48,274 nucleotides of DNA from Rhizophagus prolifer (GCA_019425655.1 NQWY01000313.1:1-48274), one strand, 5' to 3'; shown: positions 34,784 through 43,531, counted from the first letter of the stretch. Notes: generated from the letters alone by a model not told the origin. Translations and numbers: made by a program.

Positions 34784-35146
34784 TTAATGTGAACCTAGTT
34801 TTTTACGAAGTTCTATTTCAATGAATAGGATTAATATAGTTGTAGCGGATAGCTTAAGGATAGTTTCAATACTTACATTCATTGCAACTATTGAATGATA
34901 AACATCAAAAAGAAAGGTAACAGAATTATAAATTAGTGAGAATAATAAAAAATAATATAAAGAGCGTAATTTGGTTAGACTAGACATAAAGTTATGTCTA
35001 ACATTTTGGATGTTTTTATTTTCCTCGTAGCAGTTTTTGCAAATTAAAAGGTGTTCATTATTGCCAGTTGAAACAATGATTTTTTGACAACCGTGTTCTG
35101 TACAAAAGTATTCAGAGCTAGGAAGAAAATTTGTTTGAGTAACCAT
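34784..35146 (-). CDS. Small membrane protein with a putative zinc ribbon
   Basis: 120 residues from ATG 35146 (AAAGG upstream); the frame also reads back in phase through the C4-like leader to the GTG at 35230, giving 148. Near the N-terminus CTEHGC and ICKNC form two Cys pairs, likely a small zinc-binding knuckle. Two membrane helices follow (about 61-80 and 93-111). Function unknown. The fused leader is reminiscent of the in-frame icd-ant arrangement of phage P1, so expression may be controlled by the C4-like RNA upstream. Confidence 0.6.
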   Translation of the reverse strand: MVTQTNFLPSSEYFCTEHGCQKIIVSTGNNEHLLICKNCYEENKNIQNVRHNFMSSLTKLRSLYYFLLFSLIYNSVTFLFDVYHSIVAMNVSIETILKLSATTILILFIEIELRKKLGSH

Positions 35147-35176
35147 TTTTGCCTTTAATTTTTGATTTAATGAAAT

Positions 35177-35346
35177 AAGAAATCTGTAGGCGGTGTCTAC
35201 CGCCACAGCCGGGATCTTCGCCCTGTCCACCTTCCTACTCCCTGATTACAACAATCCCTTAAGTGGGTTCATCCGTGGTGGCCACAGAACAAGGTTTCGG
35301 GAGCCATAAAAATCTGTGATTTTTTGCAGCTCACTAATACCTTGTG
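35177..35346 (-). ncRNA. C4-like structured RNA repeat, copy 3
   Basis: Same layout as copy 1 on the minus strand: ACAAGGT/ACCTTGT, GAGC/GCTC, AAAAATC/GATTTTT, and CTGTGGCGGT/ACCGCCTACAG. GGGAG and GGTGG around the leader start (GTG 35230) are complementary to CTCCC and CCACC in the 5' half. The leader is in frame with the membrane protein gene downstream. From 35347 to 35421 I see nothing else. Confidence 0.55.
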
Positions 35347-35421
35347 ACCATGCGAAACAAGTGTAAGAGAATTTAGCTCAGTGTAAATGCTCAATTTACA
35401 TTTGTATGGGTAAAGCGCAAC

Positions 35422-35799
35422 TTAGAGGTTTTCACATTTTTGGATAATGCTATTTAAGGCTTTCAAAGCCACAGTGTAATCACATAACGAGTTATTGTGA
35501 TTGTTTGAGAAAGTAGCATTTAGATTGAATTTCTTATTGTTGGGAGGATCAATTCTATTTTCATATTTTGAGTAAATATCAATAATCTTTTTACATTGAA
35601 AAATTAAGTTGCTGTATTCGCCATTTCTTTTAGATATTTCAATGCTATTAGCCAAGCTTGAAAAATAGTGCAATGTATCAGAAAGTACCAATAAATCACG
35701 GCTATCTTGAGCTGTAAACTCTGAGTTAAATTCTCTTGCATAGCAACTGTACAATCTAATTGCTGTTGCAGTTTCGCCAGTGAAAAACAAAAGTTGCAT
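35422..35799 (-). CDS. Hypothetical protein
   Basis: 125 residues, mostly helical by composition, no signal peptide or membrane helix, four scattered cysteines. A repeat-like pattern of helix pairs is possible but no TPR signature is clear. First 30 residues are hydrophobic and aromatic (LLFFTGETATAIRLYSCY). I do not recognise it. It starts 76 bases downstream of the gene at 35876 on the same strand and could share its transcript. Confidence 0.5.
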   Translation of the reverse strand: MQLLFFTGETATAIRLYSCYAREFNSEFTAQDSRDLLVLSDTLHYFSSLANSIEISKRNGEYSNLIFQCKKIIDIYSKYENRIDPPNNKKFNLNATFSNNHNNSLCDYTVALKALNSIIQKCENL

Positions 35800-35875
35800 T
35801 AACTCTTCTGTTAGGTAAGAGAATAATTTTCACACTAAGCATTAAAATTTATTGCTCTCACACACAATAAATAGC

Positions 35876-36289
35876 CTAAGCACGTCCATCAACATTGTGC
35901 TTCATAAACTGTTGAACACTAATTTGAAGGTGTTCTTTCTCAGTAAGTGGTTGGCCACTAACATTAATACGTGCCGGAAGGAATGTAGTTTTATCATTTA
36001 AATGAGAAAGCAGATCCTGGTCAATTGAAACAACATTTGTAAGAACATTAATGAAGTCAGGATCGTCATGGTGATAAGTGGTTTTAATAGAAAAGGCAGC
36101 AGTAATTTTTTTGTTATTCGTAGAGTTGTCAGCAATACAAACTGAATATAGATAAGGTAATTCAGAATACAAAGAATGATCTAAATCATGCATGAAATGA
36201 GTTAGGGATTCACTAGAATTAAAATAGCAGTGAAATAGTAATAACGTAACACCGCCTTTTTCATTTGCGATAGATGAAACTGTTTTCAT
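35876..36289 (-). CDS. Hypothetical protein
   Basis: 137 residues with a good binding site (AGGAG) before its ATG. Soluble, His-rich in places (HFMHDLDH, YHHDD), ending in a basic-acidic tail. The pattern of strands and helices does not match a family I know. It follows the OB-fold-like gene by 15 bases, so the two are probably one transcription unit. Confidence 0.55.
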   Translation of the reverse strand: MKTVSSIANEKGGVTLLLFHCYFNSSESLTHFMHDLDHSLYSELPYLYSVCIADNSTNNKKITAAFSIKTTYHHDDPDFINVLTNVVSIDQDLLSHLNDKTTFLPARINVSGQPLTEKEHLQISVQQFMKHNVDGRA

Positions 36290-36304
36290 AAATATTCTCC
36301 TAAT

Positions 36305-36649
36305 TTAGTTGCCTTTTATTTGAAATTGATCAAGTGAATTTACAATAATTTGGTATTTTCGATATTGTCCGTAATGGATTCGTATAGTGCCAGTAGCACA
36401 GACTTTTTTATTCAGGAATGAGCTTTTAGGGAAGGTAGAACTAGGATAAAAAAAATAAAAGTCCTGATATGGGTGGAATTTATTTAAGTTGATAAAAGTG
36501 TGATCTTCTCTCGATACAATATGTACTGCTTTGCCACAAACAGTTGCCGTTTTCCCAACGTAATCTTTTGTCTTTTCCGGTGGTATAACATCTGCAAATA
36601 GAGAAGATGAAACAGTAATAAGAATACTTAAAGGGATTAAATATTTCAT
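36305..36649 (-). CDS. Exported OB-fold-like protein
   Basis: 114 residues. Signal peptide of about 19 residues (cleavage near LFA-DVI). The mature part has the pattern of a small beta-barrel: YVGKTATVCGKAVHI, FINLNKFHPYQDFYFF, KVCATGTIRIHYGQYRKYQIIV, as in single-domain OB-fold proteins exported to the periplasm. Two cysteines (in VCG and VCA) could pair. Ligand unknown. A perfect 16-bp palindrome lies 28 bases upstream of its start. Confidence 0.6.
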   Translation of the reverse strand: MKYLIPLSILITVSSSLFADVIPPEKTKDYVGKTATVCGKAVHIVSREDHTFINLNKFHPYQDFYFFYPSSTFPKSSFLNKKVCATGTIRIHYGQYRKYQIIVNSLDQFQIKGN

Positions 36650-36677
36650 AAATTAAAAAAACCTTAAATTATAGAAA

Positions 36678-36693
36678 ACACAATATATTGTGT
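36678..36693 (-). promoter_or_regulatory. Perfect palindrome upstream of the OB-fold gene
   Basis: ACACAATATATTGTGT, 16 bp with no mismatch, in the 78-base gap before 36649. It may be an operator for the minus-strand unit; the AT core could double as a -10 region. Confidence 0.5.
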
Positions 36694-36727
36694 AGATCCT
36701 GGTTCCGACCGATACTATATGTAGTGT

Positions 36728-37171
36728 TTAAGCTTTTGAAACAACCCAATAGAATTGTTGAACAACCAATAAGAATCCAAAAAATATTAGAGCATGGGAA
36801 ATCCAAAAATATCTCGTAGTTTTAGATACCACGGTGGATGTGTCGATTGCTTTTTCAGGAAAGTATTTAATAGAACGAAGAGCTGTATTAAGTTGTATAA
36901 ATTTATTTTTGACGTGCATTAAAACAAAGAAAACAAAAAGTAAAAATAAGATAGAAGGCACAGTTGCATGAAGAACATCAAAGCGACTATATCCAGTCAT
37001 CATTTTTAACATGTTACTTGGAACTATAAATCTAACTGTTTCAAGGAATGGTTTAACCTGGTAATTAACAAAAAGTATTGTTGGAATAAACCATAAAAAA
37101 AATGAAAGGCATTGCAATAATTGCTTATTAGTAAGTAGGTCAGAGCGTTTAGAAGTGTGTGGTTTAGCCAT
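36728..37171 (-). CDS. Hypothetical three-helix membrane protein
   Basis: 147 residues from ATG 37171 (MAKPHTS); a longer frame opens at 37183. Membrane helices at about residues 19-38, 69-87 and 121-142, with a basic N-terminus and loops. Position just beyond the tra operon is where entry exclusion proteins such as TraS are often found, but the sequence gives no proof. Palindrome site 7 lies just before its start. Confidence 0.55.
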   Translation of the reverse strand: MAKPHTSKRSDLLTNKQLLQCLSFFLWFIPTILFVNYQVKPFLETVRFIVPSNMLKMMTGYSRFDVLHATVPSILFLLFVFFVLMHVKNKFIQLNTALRSIKYFPEKAIDTSTVVSKTTRYFWISHALIFFGFLLVVQQFYWVVSKA

Positions 37172-37186
37172 TATATTTACCAACTA

Positions 37187-37202
37187 ATTGCGGTGACGCA
37201 AC
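37187..37202. repeat. Distributed palindrome, site 7
   Basis: ATTGCGGTGACGCAAC; one base differs from the full consensus. It sits 15 bases before the start codon of the gene at 36728-37171, between two minus-strand genes. Confidence 0.8.
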
Positions 37203-37206
37203 GCTT

Positions 37207-37441
37207 TATTTTCCTAAATACTGATTGTGAAGAGGGTGAGCCGGCAAATCAACTATATTCTGAGGATCGTTATTCAGAATAGGGCTATTCGCTGCATCGT
37301 CACACCACTGTTGAGCTGCACGTTCGTCTCGAATAACATTAATGTGCCACAAATAGGATTGAAATAGAGAATTACAGGCACAAAAGTAACCAGTAACAAC
37401 CCTACAAGAAAGGCATTAATGATCCATAAAATAGAAGACAT
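37207..37441 (-). CDS. Small membrane protein with two overlapping reading frames
   Basis: ATG 37441 opens a 55-residue frame with one N-terminal membrane helix (MSSILWIINAFLVGLLLV) that stops at 37274. A second frame is open from before 37400 to the TAA at 37207 and reads like a real protein tail (NVIRDERAAQQWCDDAANSP, then NNDPQNIVDLPAHP). Either one indel separates the two parts of one protein of about 77 residues, or two genes overlap. A spanin-like membrane pair is conceivable but unsupported. I note both and prefer the single-gene reading. Confidence 0.4.
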
Positions 37442-37482
37442 TAGACTACTCCCCATTCAGAGTAGAAACATATAGATATGTT

Positions 37483-37740
37483 TTATTGTTGCTCAACTAT
37501 CAAGGCAGCAATATTGCCCTGAAACGCTAAAGACGCAACTCGATAACCCATATTATATATTTCAGAAATTGATAAACGATTTTGACTAAGTTCAGGACAT
37601 AAAAATTTAACTTCGTATATGTTGCTCATTTGGCTTGAAACGCTTGTACATGCAGTACCTTTTTTAGCTGCCATTGCATTAGAAGACAAAGCAAGTGTTG
37701 AAGCTGCAAGTGTTAAAGCGATTAAAGTTTTCTTATGCAT
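37483..37740 (-). CDS. Small exported hypothetical protein
   Basis: 85 residues with a textbook signal peptide (cleavage near AMA-AKK, about residue 24). The mature 61 residues carry two cysteines that could form a disulphide and a helical C-terminus. Likely periplasmic. Family not recognised. It lies upstream of the membrane-protein gene on the same strand and diverges from the small lipoprotein gene at 37923. Confidence 0.6.
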   Translation of the reverse strand: MHKKTLIALTLAASTLALSSNAMAAKKGTACTSVSSQMSNIYEVKFLCPELSQNRLSISEIYNMGYRVASLAFQGNIAALIVEQQ

Positions 37741-37922
37741 TGTTCAATTCCTTTAATTAAGTGATTTGGATTTAAATTCTTATCTAATAGGGTAAGTTGA
37801 GATTCAGATTGAAGTCAATTTCTTTAAACGACAAAAATTTGAAAAGTGTTTAATTCTTGTTTGTATAAAAGCATAATATAAGCTCCAATTTGAAGCTTAA
37901 CTATAACTGATTAGGAATTGAT

Positions 37923-38054
37923 ATGAAAAAAGTATGGGTTTTATCCGGGTTAATTATTGCTGTTTTAGTAAGTGGGTGTACCACAATGCAGCAGTCCGAT
38001 TATAACGGTGTTGGCCAGTGCCGTAACGGTACTGTTAATTGCGGATCTTGTTAG
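37923..38054 (+). CDS. Small lipoprotein
   Basis: A 43-residue frame too short for most gene finders. MKKVWVLSG, a hydrophobic core, then LVSGC is a good lipobox with Cys at 20. The mature part is about 24 residues with three further cysteines (QC, NC, SC). TAGGAATT upstream provides a ribosome binding site. Role unknown; small plasmid lipoproteins include lysis proteins, entericidin-like peptides and exclusion factors. It precedes the rep leader region. Confidence 0.6.
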   Translation: MKKVWVLSGLIIAVLVSGCTTMQQSDYNGVGQCRNGTVNCGSC

Positions 38055-38172
38055 AAAATTAAAGCTAGAAAAGGCATATCATTTATGATAATTTAATGAA
38101 ATATTTAGGCTTCACTATGAAGTTGAATAGGGCTTTTGTCTTCGATATAAATATTAAAGGCAGAAAAATTAA

Positions 38173-38204
38173 AAGCCCAAGCAGTCGGTAAACTACTTGG
38201 GCTT
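38173..38204. other. Hairpin in the leader of the rep gene
   Basis: AAGCCCAAG and CTTGGGCTT pair, and AGT/ACT extend the stem inward, about 180 bases before the rep start codon. In ColE2-type plasmids an antisense RNA binds a stem-loop in the rep leader, so this may be such a copy-number control site. A simple terminator for the lipoprotein gene is the alternative. The rest of 38055-38387 shows no gene. Confidence 0.4.
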
Positions 38205-38387
38205 AAGGTTTTAGCGGAAACTAAGACCAGTATTTTTAGGGTGGCAACCCAACAAGACAAATATACAAGTAATGGATTGGCGTTCAAACTTGTACTGTGC
38301 TAGAACAATAATACATGCGGTTTTTTCATTTCGCAAGTGTATTTCAGCATAGTGATGCGTCTTGTTGGTTATAACAGGACAAGAATT

Positions 38388-39665
38388 ATGTTTGGAATGA
38401 CAGCTTTAAACAACCAACAGCAAAACAATGAATCTTTAAATACTGTTTTAAAAAGATTTTATGAGAATTTGCCAAGCAAACCTTACTGCACCAATGGTTT
38501 TGAGCTAGAAGGCTTAAAAATTAATAGAAAAATAGAAGCAGTAAAAAAACCATACATTCAATACAATCACCCAATGTGGAAGAAATACATCATTGTTGAT
38601 ATAGATCTTCCTGGCGCAGTCGTTGAATGGCTTTATGAAAAATCACATTTACCTGCACCAAATATAATAATAGAAAACAAAGATAATGGCCGAGCACACT
38701 TCATTTATGAACTAATGGACGCTGTATCGTTCACAGAGAAAAGTTCAATTAAGGCACAACAATATTATTCAGCAGTAGAAAGAGCGCTCACAAGAGAATT
38801 GGAAGGCGATGAACGATATACAGGATTAATCAGTAAGAACCCTTTATCTAATCAGTGGCGTGTCTCAAGCTTCAAAACAGAACCATATCACTTAAAAGAC
38901 CTAGCATCTAAATTAGAGCTTAACCCAGTTAATGTAAGCCCCCTTGAAAAAGCACAAAACGATGATGATGTAATTTGCGGTCGGAACGATGAAGTTTTTC
39001 ATTCTGTAAGGCGCTTAGCATACAAAGACGTTCGAGAATTTAGAAATAGCGGTCGAGTATTCACACACTGGTTCAATCATGTGTTGAGCCTGGTTAAAGA
39101 AAAGAATAGTAATTTTATTAATCCTTTGGATTACAAAGAATGTTGCCACATAGCAAAATCAATTAGCAATTACACCTTTAAACACGATCAGAAGTGCTAT
39201 GAGCAATTTATAGAGCGACAACGTGCAAAAGGATCTAATGGTGGAAAGAAAAAATCAGCGAAGTATGAGGCCGTCAGAATAGAAGCTAAAAAGCTTTTCC
39301 GAATGGGCGTAAAATTACTGGCCATAGCTGAGAAACTAAAAATTTCGTATAAAACAGTGCTTAGATATACGAAAGGACTGGTTAAGTTAAAGCTTTTTAA
39401 TTTCAATGAGATAAATAAATTTCGTACACTCGCCTTGGCGAAAAAAAGCATGGAGCGAAGCGGAATGCATAAAAGCGCTGAGCGAAGCGAAGGCATTAAA
39501 ATGTTTTGTGACAATAGCCAAAATCAGGTATTAGCGCCTAGTCGTGCTTGCCCTGCCTTCTTGGGGATCTTTTTAAAAAACCCTAAAGGCTTGAAGCTTA
39601 AATTTTTGAATATTGATAAAAGAGAAGATTCAGAAGTTAGTTTTTATTATTGTGGATCTAGCTAA
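38388..39665 (+). CDS. rep: Plasmid replication initiator (ColE2-type replicase, PF03090)
   Basis: 425 residues from ATG 38388 (AGGA upstream); the frame opens at a GTG at 38337. The N-terminal part follows the replicase pattern KPYCTNGFE..G, YIQYNHP, IIVDIDLPGA, LPAPNIIIENKDNGRAHFIYEL, with acidic residues in VDID suited to primer synthesis, and SKNPLSNQWR. A PriCT-like region follows, then a C-terminal helix-turn-helix (about 310-340, KLLAIAEKLKISYKTVLRYTKG). Such proteins bind the origin and prime DNA synthesis. The origin itself is not evident; in ColE2 it lies just downstream of rep. Confidence 0.85.
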   Translation: MFGMTALNNQQQNNESLNTVLKRFYENLPSKPYCTNGFELEGLKINRKIEAVKKPYIQYNHPMWKKYIIVDIDLPGAVVEWLYEKSHLPAPNIIIENKDNGRAHFIYELMDAVSFTEKSSIKAQQYYSAVERALTRELEGDERYTGLISKNPLSNQWRVSSFKTEPYHLKDLASKLELNPVNVSPLEKAQNDDDVICGRNDEVFHSVRRLAYKDVREFRNSGRVFTHWFNHVLSLVKEKNSNFINPLDYKECCHIAKSISNYTFKHDQKCYEQFIERQRAKGSNGGKKKSAKYEAVRIEAKKLFRMGVKLLAIAEKLKISYKTVLRYTKGLVKLKLFNFNEINKFRTLALAKKSMERSGMHKSAERSEGIKMFCDNSQNQVLAPSRACPAFLGIFLKNPKGLKLKFLNIDKREDSEVSFYYCGSS

Positions 39666-39789
39666 AGAAATACTGCTTAGGCTAAGTGCTTAAAGATGTT
39701 CTTTATATATCATTTATTGTATCAAATTTAAGCTCAAGTATCAAAGATTTCAGTAAGTTATATCTATTTGTTTGTAAGGTTAATTGATT

Positions 39790-40272
39790 ATGCGTTACAG
39801 AATTAAGGATGGTTTGATTCAAGAAAGCAAAGTCTATCCAACAATGCCGGCAGGGTTCAAAACGTTTGAAAATGAATCTTTTGAATATTATGGACTAAGT
39901 TCAACTTTAGATATTTATTATGTTTTTAAAGATGATACAGGTACTTTTCATGAATGTAAGAAAGCACATAGTTACGAGGTAAGGGAAAGGAATATACCGG
40001 ATCATTTGATTTATAACGATGAATCGGCAACTTTTATAATCTGCAATCTTGATCATCCCTATTTTAAAGTAAAACCTAAAAATATAACGGTCGAAGATCT
40101 AGCCAAAGCACGTAGCGAATTTATTGCTAAATATAACGTTCTGATTTTGGATATTGAAGATCGGCTTAGCGAAGAATTTAACGGATCAGAAAGTTCTAAC
40201 AGTGTTCTAGCGAATGAGTTGCATCAAAACAGGGTTGTAATTGAAAGGTTGAAATTACAACTTTTCCAATAA
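39790..40272 (+). CDS. Hypothetical protein
   Basis: 160 residues from ATG 39790 (the open frame begins at a TTG 6 bases earlier). N-terminal two thirds look like mixed strands; the C-terminal 60 residues form an acidic, coiled-coil-like helix. No motif recognised. It lies downstream of rep after a 124-base gap that holds nothing I can name. The distributed palindrome at 40291 follows its stop. Confidence 0.55.
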   Translation: MRYRIKDGLIQESKVYPTMPAGFKTFENESFEYYGLSSTLDIYYVFKDDTGTFHECKKAHSYEVRERNIPDHLIYNDESATFIICNLDHPYFKVKPKNITVEDLAKARSEFIAKYNVLILDIEDRLSEEFNGSESSNSVLANELHQNRVVIERLKLQLFQ

Positions 40273-40290
40273 GTTAGATTTGTGAAAATT

Positions 40291-40306
40291 GTTGCGTTGA
40301 CGCAAC
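40291..40306. repeat. Distributed palindrome, site 8
   Basis: GTTGCGTTGACGCAAC. It has the longest arms of the set: pairing extends 13 bp on each side (40285-40312). It lies about 80 bases before the two-gene unit at 40388, close enough to act as an operator; the T stretch next to it could also serve termination. Confidence 0.85.
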
Positions 40307-40387
40307 AATTTTATGAAAAACTTTTGTTGGCGAAAGTTCAAACCGGTTAAAGATTAAACTTTATAATAGTGTTGGATGGGAGGGCTT

Positions 40388-40642
40388 ATGCAATTTGATG
40401 AAAAAGAAAGAAGAGAATATGACCTTAGATACAATTTGCTTGTATCAATTCAATATGAAATATCCATGTATCAAAGTCTGATTTTAAAGCAATATCAGGA
40501 AAATCAAAAGTCTAAAAACATAGATGACTTTGTGCTGTTAAGTGAGCTGCAAGCTAAATTGACAGGATATGAAACAACCGTGTTAAGACAGATTTATCAC
40601 GATATTTCTTTAAGACTTGGAGGGAAACTAAATGAGGGATAA
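40388..40642 (+). CDS. Small helical protein paired with the zeta-like gene
   Basis: 84 residues from ATG 40388, preceded by GGGAGGGC; the frame opens at 40376. Entirely helical by composition, acidic to neutral, with no DNA-binding motif evident. It overlaps the zeta-like gene by 11 bases. The size and position resemble the small partner that neutralises zeta-class kinases, but sequence similarity to epsilon antitoxin is not visible to me. Confidence 0.5.
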   Translation: MQFDEKERREYDLRYNLLVSIQYEISMYQSLILKQYQENQKSKNIDDFVLLSELQAKLTGYETTVLRQIYHDISLRLGGKLNEG

Positions 40643-41804
40643 TTTCGATAATTTCATTAAGGGGCTTGTTAAGTTATCAAATGCTCATTGTACTGAGCAA
40701 GAAAAACCAAAGGCTATTATTGCAATTGGTGAGCAAGGTTCAGGTAAAGAAGTTTTAGCTTTACAAGCTCAAGATGAGTTATCTCATAGAGGTGGTAGTG
40801 TTTTAGTTGGTACAGATTACTATAAAAGTTATACCGAGAATTACACATCTGAAATTTCAAAAAACGATATACAGGCGACAAAGAACTCAGAAAAAGAAGC
40901 TAAGTACCTATCAGATAAAGTTTTAGATAATGCAATCACAAATAAAAATAATGTTGTGATAAATGAAAAAAGTGAAAATCCATACGACTATAAAGAAGTC
41001 ACAGATAAATTACATGCGAATGGTTACGAGGTTGAAGTTCGAGCTATGGCCACGCCACATGAGCAGAGCCTAATAAGAAATAATACACAGTATGAGGATC
41101 AAAAAGGAAATTTAGGGTTTAGTGATCATAAAGCCATTAAAGACTTCGATCCTAAGTCAGTTGAAGAAATTCTATCTTCTTCTGAAAGCGAGAAAACAGC
41201 AGATAAAGTTAAGGTCTTTGATCGGGTTGGAAATCAAGTTTATACAAATGAGTTAAATCCGGATAAAGAAACTTGGTTCCAAGATCCAGGTGCAACAGAT
41301 ACGTTTAAATTTGAGACGAACAAACCGTTGTCAAAAAGTGAATATCAATACAATCAGGTTGCATGGGAACAATTGGTTCACATGAAATCATCTGCCAAAG
41401 CACCAAAATCAGAAATTGAACAAACTATTGCCGAAAAAGAAGCACATAAAGAAAATCAATTAACCGTTGAGGGTGTAGATAAGACGGAAATAGGCAATTT
41501 AATTATTAAAAGCCCCGATGTTTATAAAGGCATTCAGCAAGGGCAATTGGTTGATCAAGATGAAAGCCAGGTATTGATGAAGATTAACCGGTTTACCGCA
41601 ATTAGATATGATCGAGACAAAATTCAGAACGCACAAGATCAAGAATTAGAGATTGGCCAACAGCTCTTTATGAATCATGGTGGGCATGGTGAATATCATC
41701 TAATGGATCAAAAGGAAGCTCAACAACAATTAGAACAAGAGCAACAAATTTCACAGGCACAGAATCAGCAGCAGCAAGATCTTGAACAGGATTTTACGAG
41801 GTAA
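40632..41804 (+). CDS. Zeta-like P-loop protein with C-terminal extension
   Basis: 390 residues. The N-terminal half (about 1-190) follows the zeta-toxin/P-loop kinase pattern: IIAIGEQGSGK near 29-39, a DYY-type substrate loop, VVINEKSE, and a RAMATPHEQSL segment. Residues about 280-345 resemble a KfrB-like domain of conjugative plasmids. The tail is Gln-rich. Proteins of this shape are common next to transfer genes and may serve plasmid maintenance or transfer rather than poisoning. It appears full length. It follows its small partner with an overlap. Confidence 0.6.
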   Translation: MRDNFDNFIKGLVKLSNAHCTEQEKPKAIIAIGEQGSGKEVLALQAQDELSHRGGSVLVGTDYYKSYTENYTSEISKNDIQATKNSEKEAKYLSDKVLDNAITNKNNVVINEKSENPYDYKEVTDKLHANGYEVEVRAMATPHEQSLIRNNTQYEDQKGNLGFSDHKAIKDFDPKSVEEILSSSESEKTADKVKVFDRVGNQVYTNELNPDKETWFQDPGATDTFKFETNKPLSKSEYQYNQVAWEQLVHMKSSAKAPKSEIEQTIAEKEAHKENQLTVEGVDKTEIGNLIIKSPDVYKGIQQGQLVDQDESQVLMKINRFTAIRYDRDKIQNAQDQELEIGQQLFMNHGGHGEYHLMDQKEAQQQLEQEQQISQAQNQQQQDLEQDFTR

Positions 41805-41806
41805 CT

Positions 41807-43018
41807 ATGTTAATAGAGGTAAGTGGTTTAGAAATAGATTCTTTAGCAGAGAATATAAAAGATATTTTGAGCCAAGCGTATGCAGATCGGCAGCGTCCAA
41901 AGTGCTTATGTGTTCCTGGTGGCGTTCCTTTATATATCGCAAAAATTAACAATGCATATATTCTTAAGAGAATGCCTAACACTGGTGGGGCGCATAGTCC
42001 TGGGTGTGTCAGTTATGAACCGCCACATGAATTGTCAGGCTTGGGAGAAGTTCTTGGCCAAGCTATACAAGAGAACCCGGAAGATGGTTCGGTAGCGCTT
42101 AAATTCGATTTTGCGCTAACAAAACGTGGAGGGAAAGCACCACCACCGCCAAGCGGAAAAGAACATGATAGTGTGGCTACAGATGGGAAAAAATTAACCC
42201 TCAGAGGATTACTTCATTATCTATTTGAAGAAGGAAAGCTTAACTACTATATACCTAAAGAAAAAGCTAATAATTGGTACTATGTACGCAAACAATTATT
42301 AAGAGCTGCATCCGATAAGTCAGCTAAAAAACAAGATCTAACTCAAACGCTTTATATACCTGAAACTTACAATCATGAAATCAAAAAAGATATTGCAGCA
42401 AGACGTATAGAGCAATTAGCACATTTACATTCAAAAACTGGTGCTCAAAATTTAATGATTGTGATTGGTGAAGTGAAATCAATTGAAAAAGCTCGATATG
42501 ATTTTAAATTGATTGCCAAACATTGCCCGGACTATCATTTTTTTATGAATGAAGATGTACACACCAGGATCAATAAGCGTTTTATTAAAGAACTAGGTCT
42601 GTGGAATAACTATGGTGATCAATGTCATCTAATGTTTATTTGTACAATTTTAAAGACCCCAAGTGATTTGCCTTTAATTCAAGAAATCTCATTTATGTTG
42701 GTAAATAAACAGTGGATACCTTTTGAAAGCAAATATGAGTACGATTTAATCGAAGAAATGATTGAAAGTAAGCGCCAGTTCATTAAGGGGTTAAGGTACA
42801 ACTTACCAAGCAATAAGCCCTTAGCTTCGTTGGTTGCCGTTGACACAGTGCCAAAACCTACCGGTATGTATATAATTCCGTCAAATGAAAGCGAAGCTTA
42901 TATTCAAGGCATTGAACAAATGATTGAAGAAAGCGACTATGCTGCATGGCAATGGGAGATAGAGAAAGCTATGCCTGGATTGCCGGAAAAGGATTTATTG
43001 AGTCAAAGAGGTGAGTAG
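41807..43018 (+). CDS. DUF1173-like plasmid protein
   Basis: 403 residues. The N-terminal part has the DUF1173 pattern: CLCVPGGVPLYIAKI, KRMPNTGGAHSPGC, SYEPPHELSG, AIQENPEDGSVALKFDFAL. A middle segment LRGLLHYLFEEGKLNYY and the IVIGEVKSIE core also fit. These proteins occur on plasmids and integrative elements of many proteobacteria; their function is not known to me, and the paired Cys suggest metal binding. The gene begins 2 bases after the zeta-like gene and is probably cotranscribed. Confidence 0.75.
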   Translation: MLIEVSGLEIDSLAENIKDILSQAYADRQRPKCLCVPGGVPLYIAKINNAYILKRMPNTGGAHSPGCVSYEPPHELSGLGEVLGQAIQENPEDGSVALKFDFALTKRGGKAPPPPSGKEHDSVATDGKKLTLRGLLHYLFEEGKLNYYIPKEKANNWYYVRKQLLRAASDKSAKKQDLTQTLYIPETYNHEIKKDIAARRIEQLAHLHSKTGAQNLMIVIGEVKSIEKARYDFKLIAKHCPDYHFFMNEDVHTRINKRFIKELGLWNNYGDQCHLMFICTILKTPSDLPLIQEISFMLVNKQWIPFESKYEYDLIEEMIESKRQFIKGLRYNLPSNKPLASLVAVDTVPKPTGMYIIPSNESEAYIQGIEQMIEESDYAAWQWEIEKAMPGLPEKDLLSQRGE

Positions 43019-43525
43019 TTGAAAATTTCATACGCTTTTTCATGTGGACGTGTTGAAACGTTATTTAAGCTATCAAATTATTTAAAATTTGGTGAAAACA
43101 ATAACGTCAACAAAGAAGAGGAAGTTGTGAAAGAATATAGAAACTCAGTTTTTTCAGGTCAATCATTTGAAGAAACTGATCTATATCGACAGATTGAACA
43201 TGAAGAAAATACAGTTATTAAAAATCGGTTAAGTTCAGTATTTAGGGAAAACAAAGGAAGTGTTACAGATCCATTTTTAACCAAGGATTACACAAATGGT
43301 GTATGGCACGAATTAAACGATTACAAACTTGCAGTTAGATTCTTTAAAGCTAAAGAGTTAATTAATTCAAAGCACATCACAAAAACCGGAATGCAAATGA
43401 CTGTTAGGGATATTGCTGCTTTAACTGGTTGGAACCAGGGAAATATTAAAACGATTTTAAATCATAAAAGAAGTGCCGTACCTACAATGGTAACAACACT
43501 TGAGAAATTAGCAGAAGAGTATTAA
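43019..43525 (+). CDS. Putative DNA-binding protein
   Basis: 168 residues starting at TTG 43019, with AGAGGTGAG just upstream. The C-terminal 45 residues read as a helix-turn-helix (MTVRDIAALTGWNQGNIKTILNHKRSAVPTM), like the end of small repressors. The N-terminal two thirds are charged and helical. It directly follows the DUF1173-like gene and could regulate this unit. The non-ATG start is uncertain. Confidence 0.5.
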   Translation: MKISYAFSCGRVETLFKLSNYLKFGENNNVNKEEEVVKEYRNSVFSGQSFEETDLYRQIEHEENTVIKNRLSSVFRENKGSVTDPFLTKDYTNGVWHELNDYKLAVRFFKAKELINSKHITKTGMQMTVRDIAALTGWNQGNIKTILNHKRSAVPTMVTTLEKLAEEY

Positions 43526-43531
43526 GCTTTA

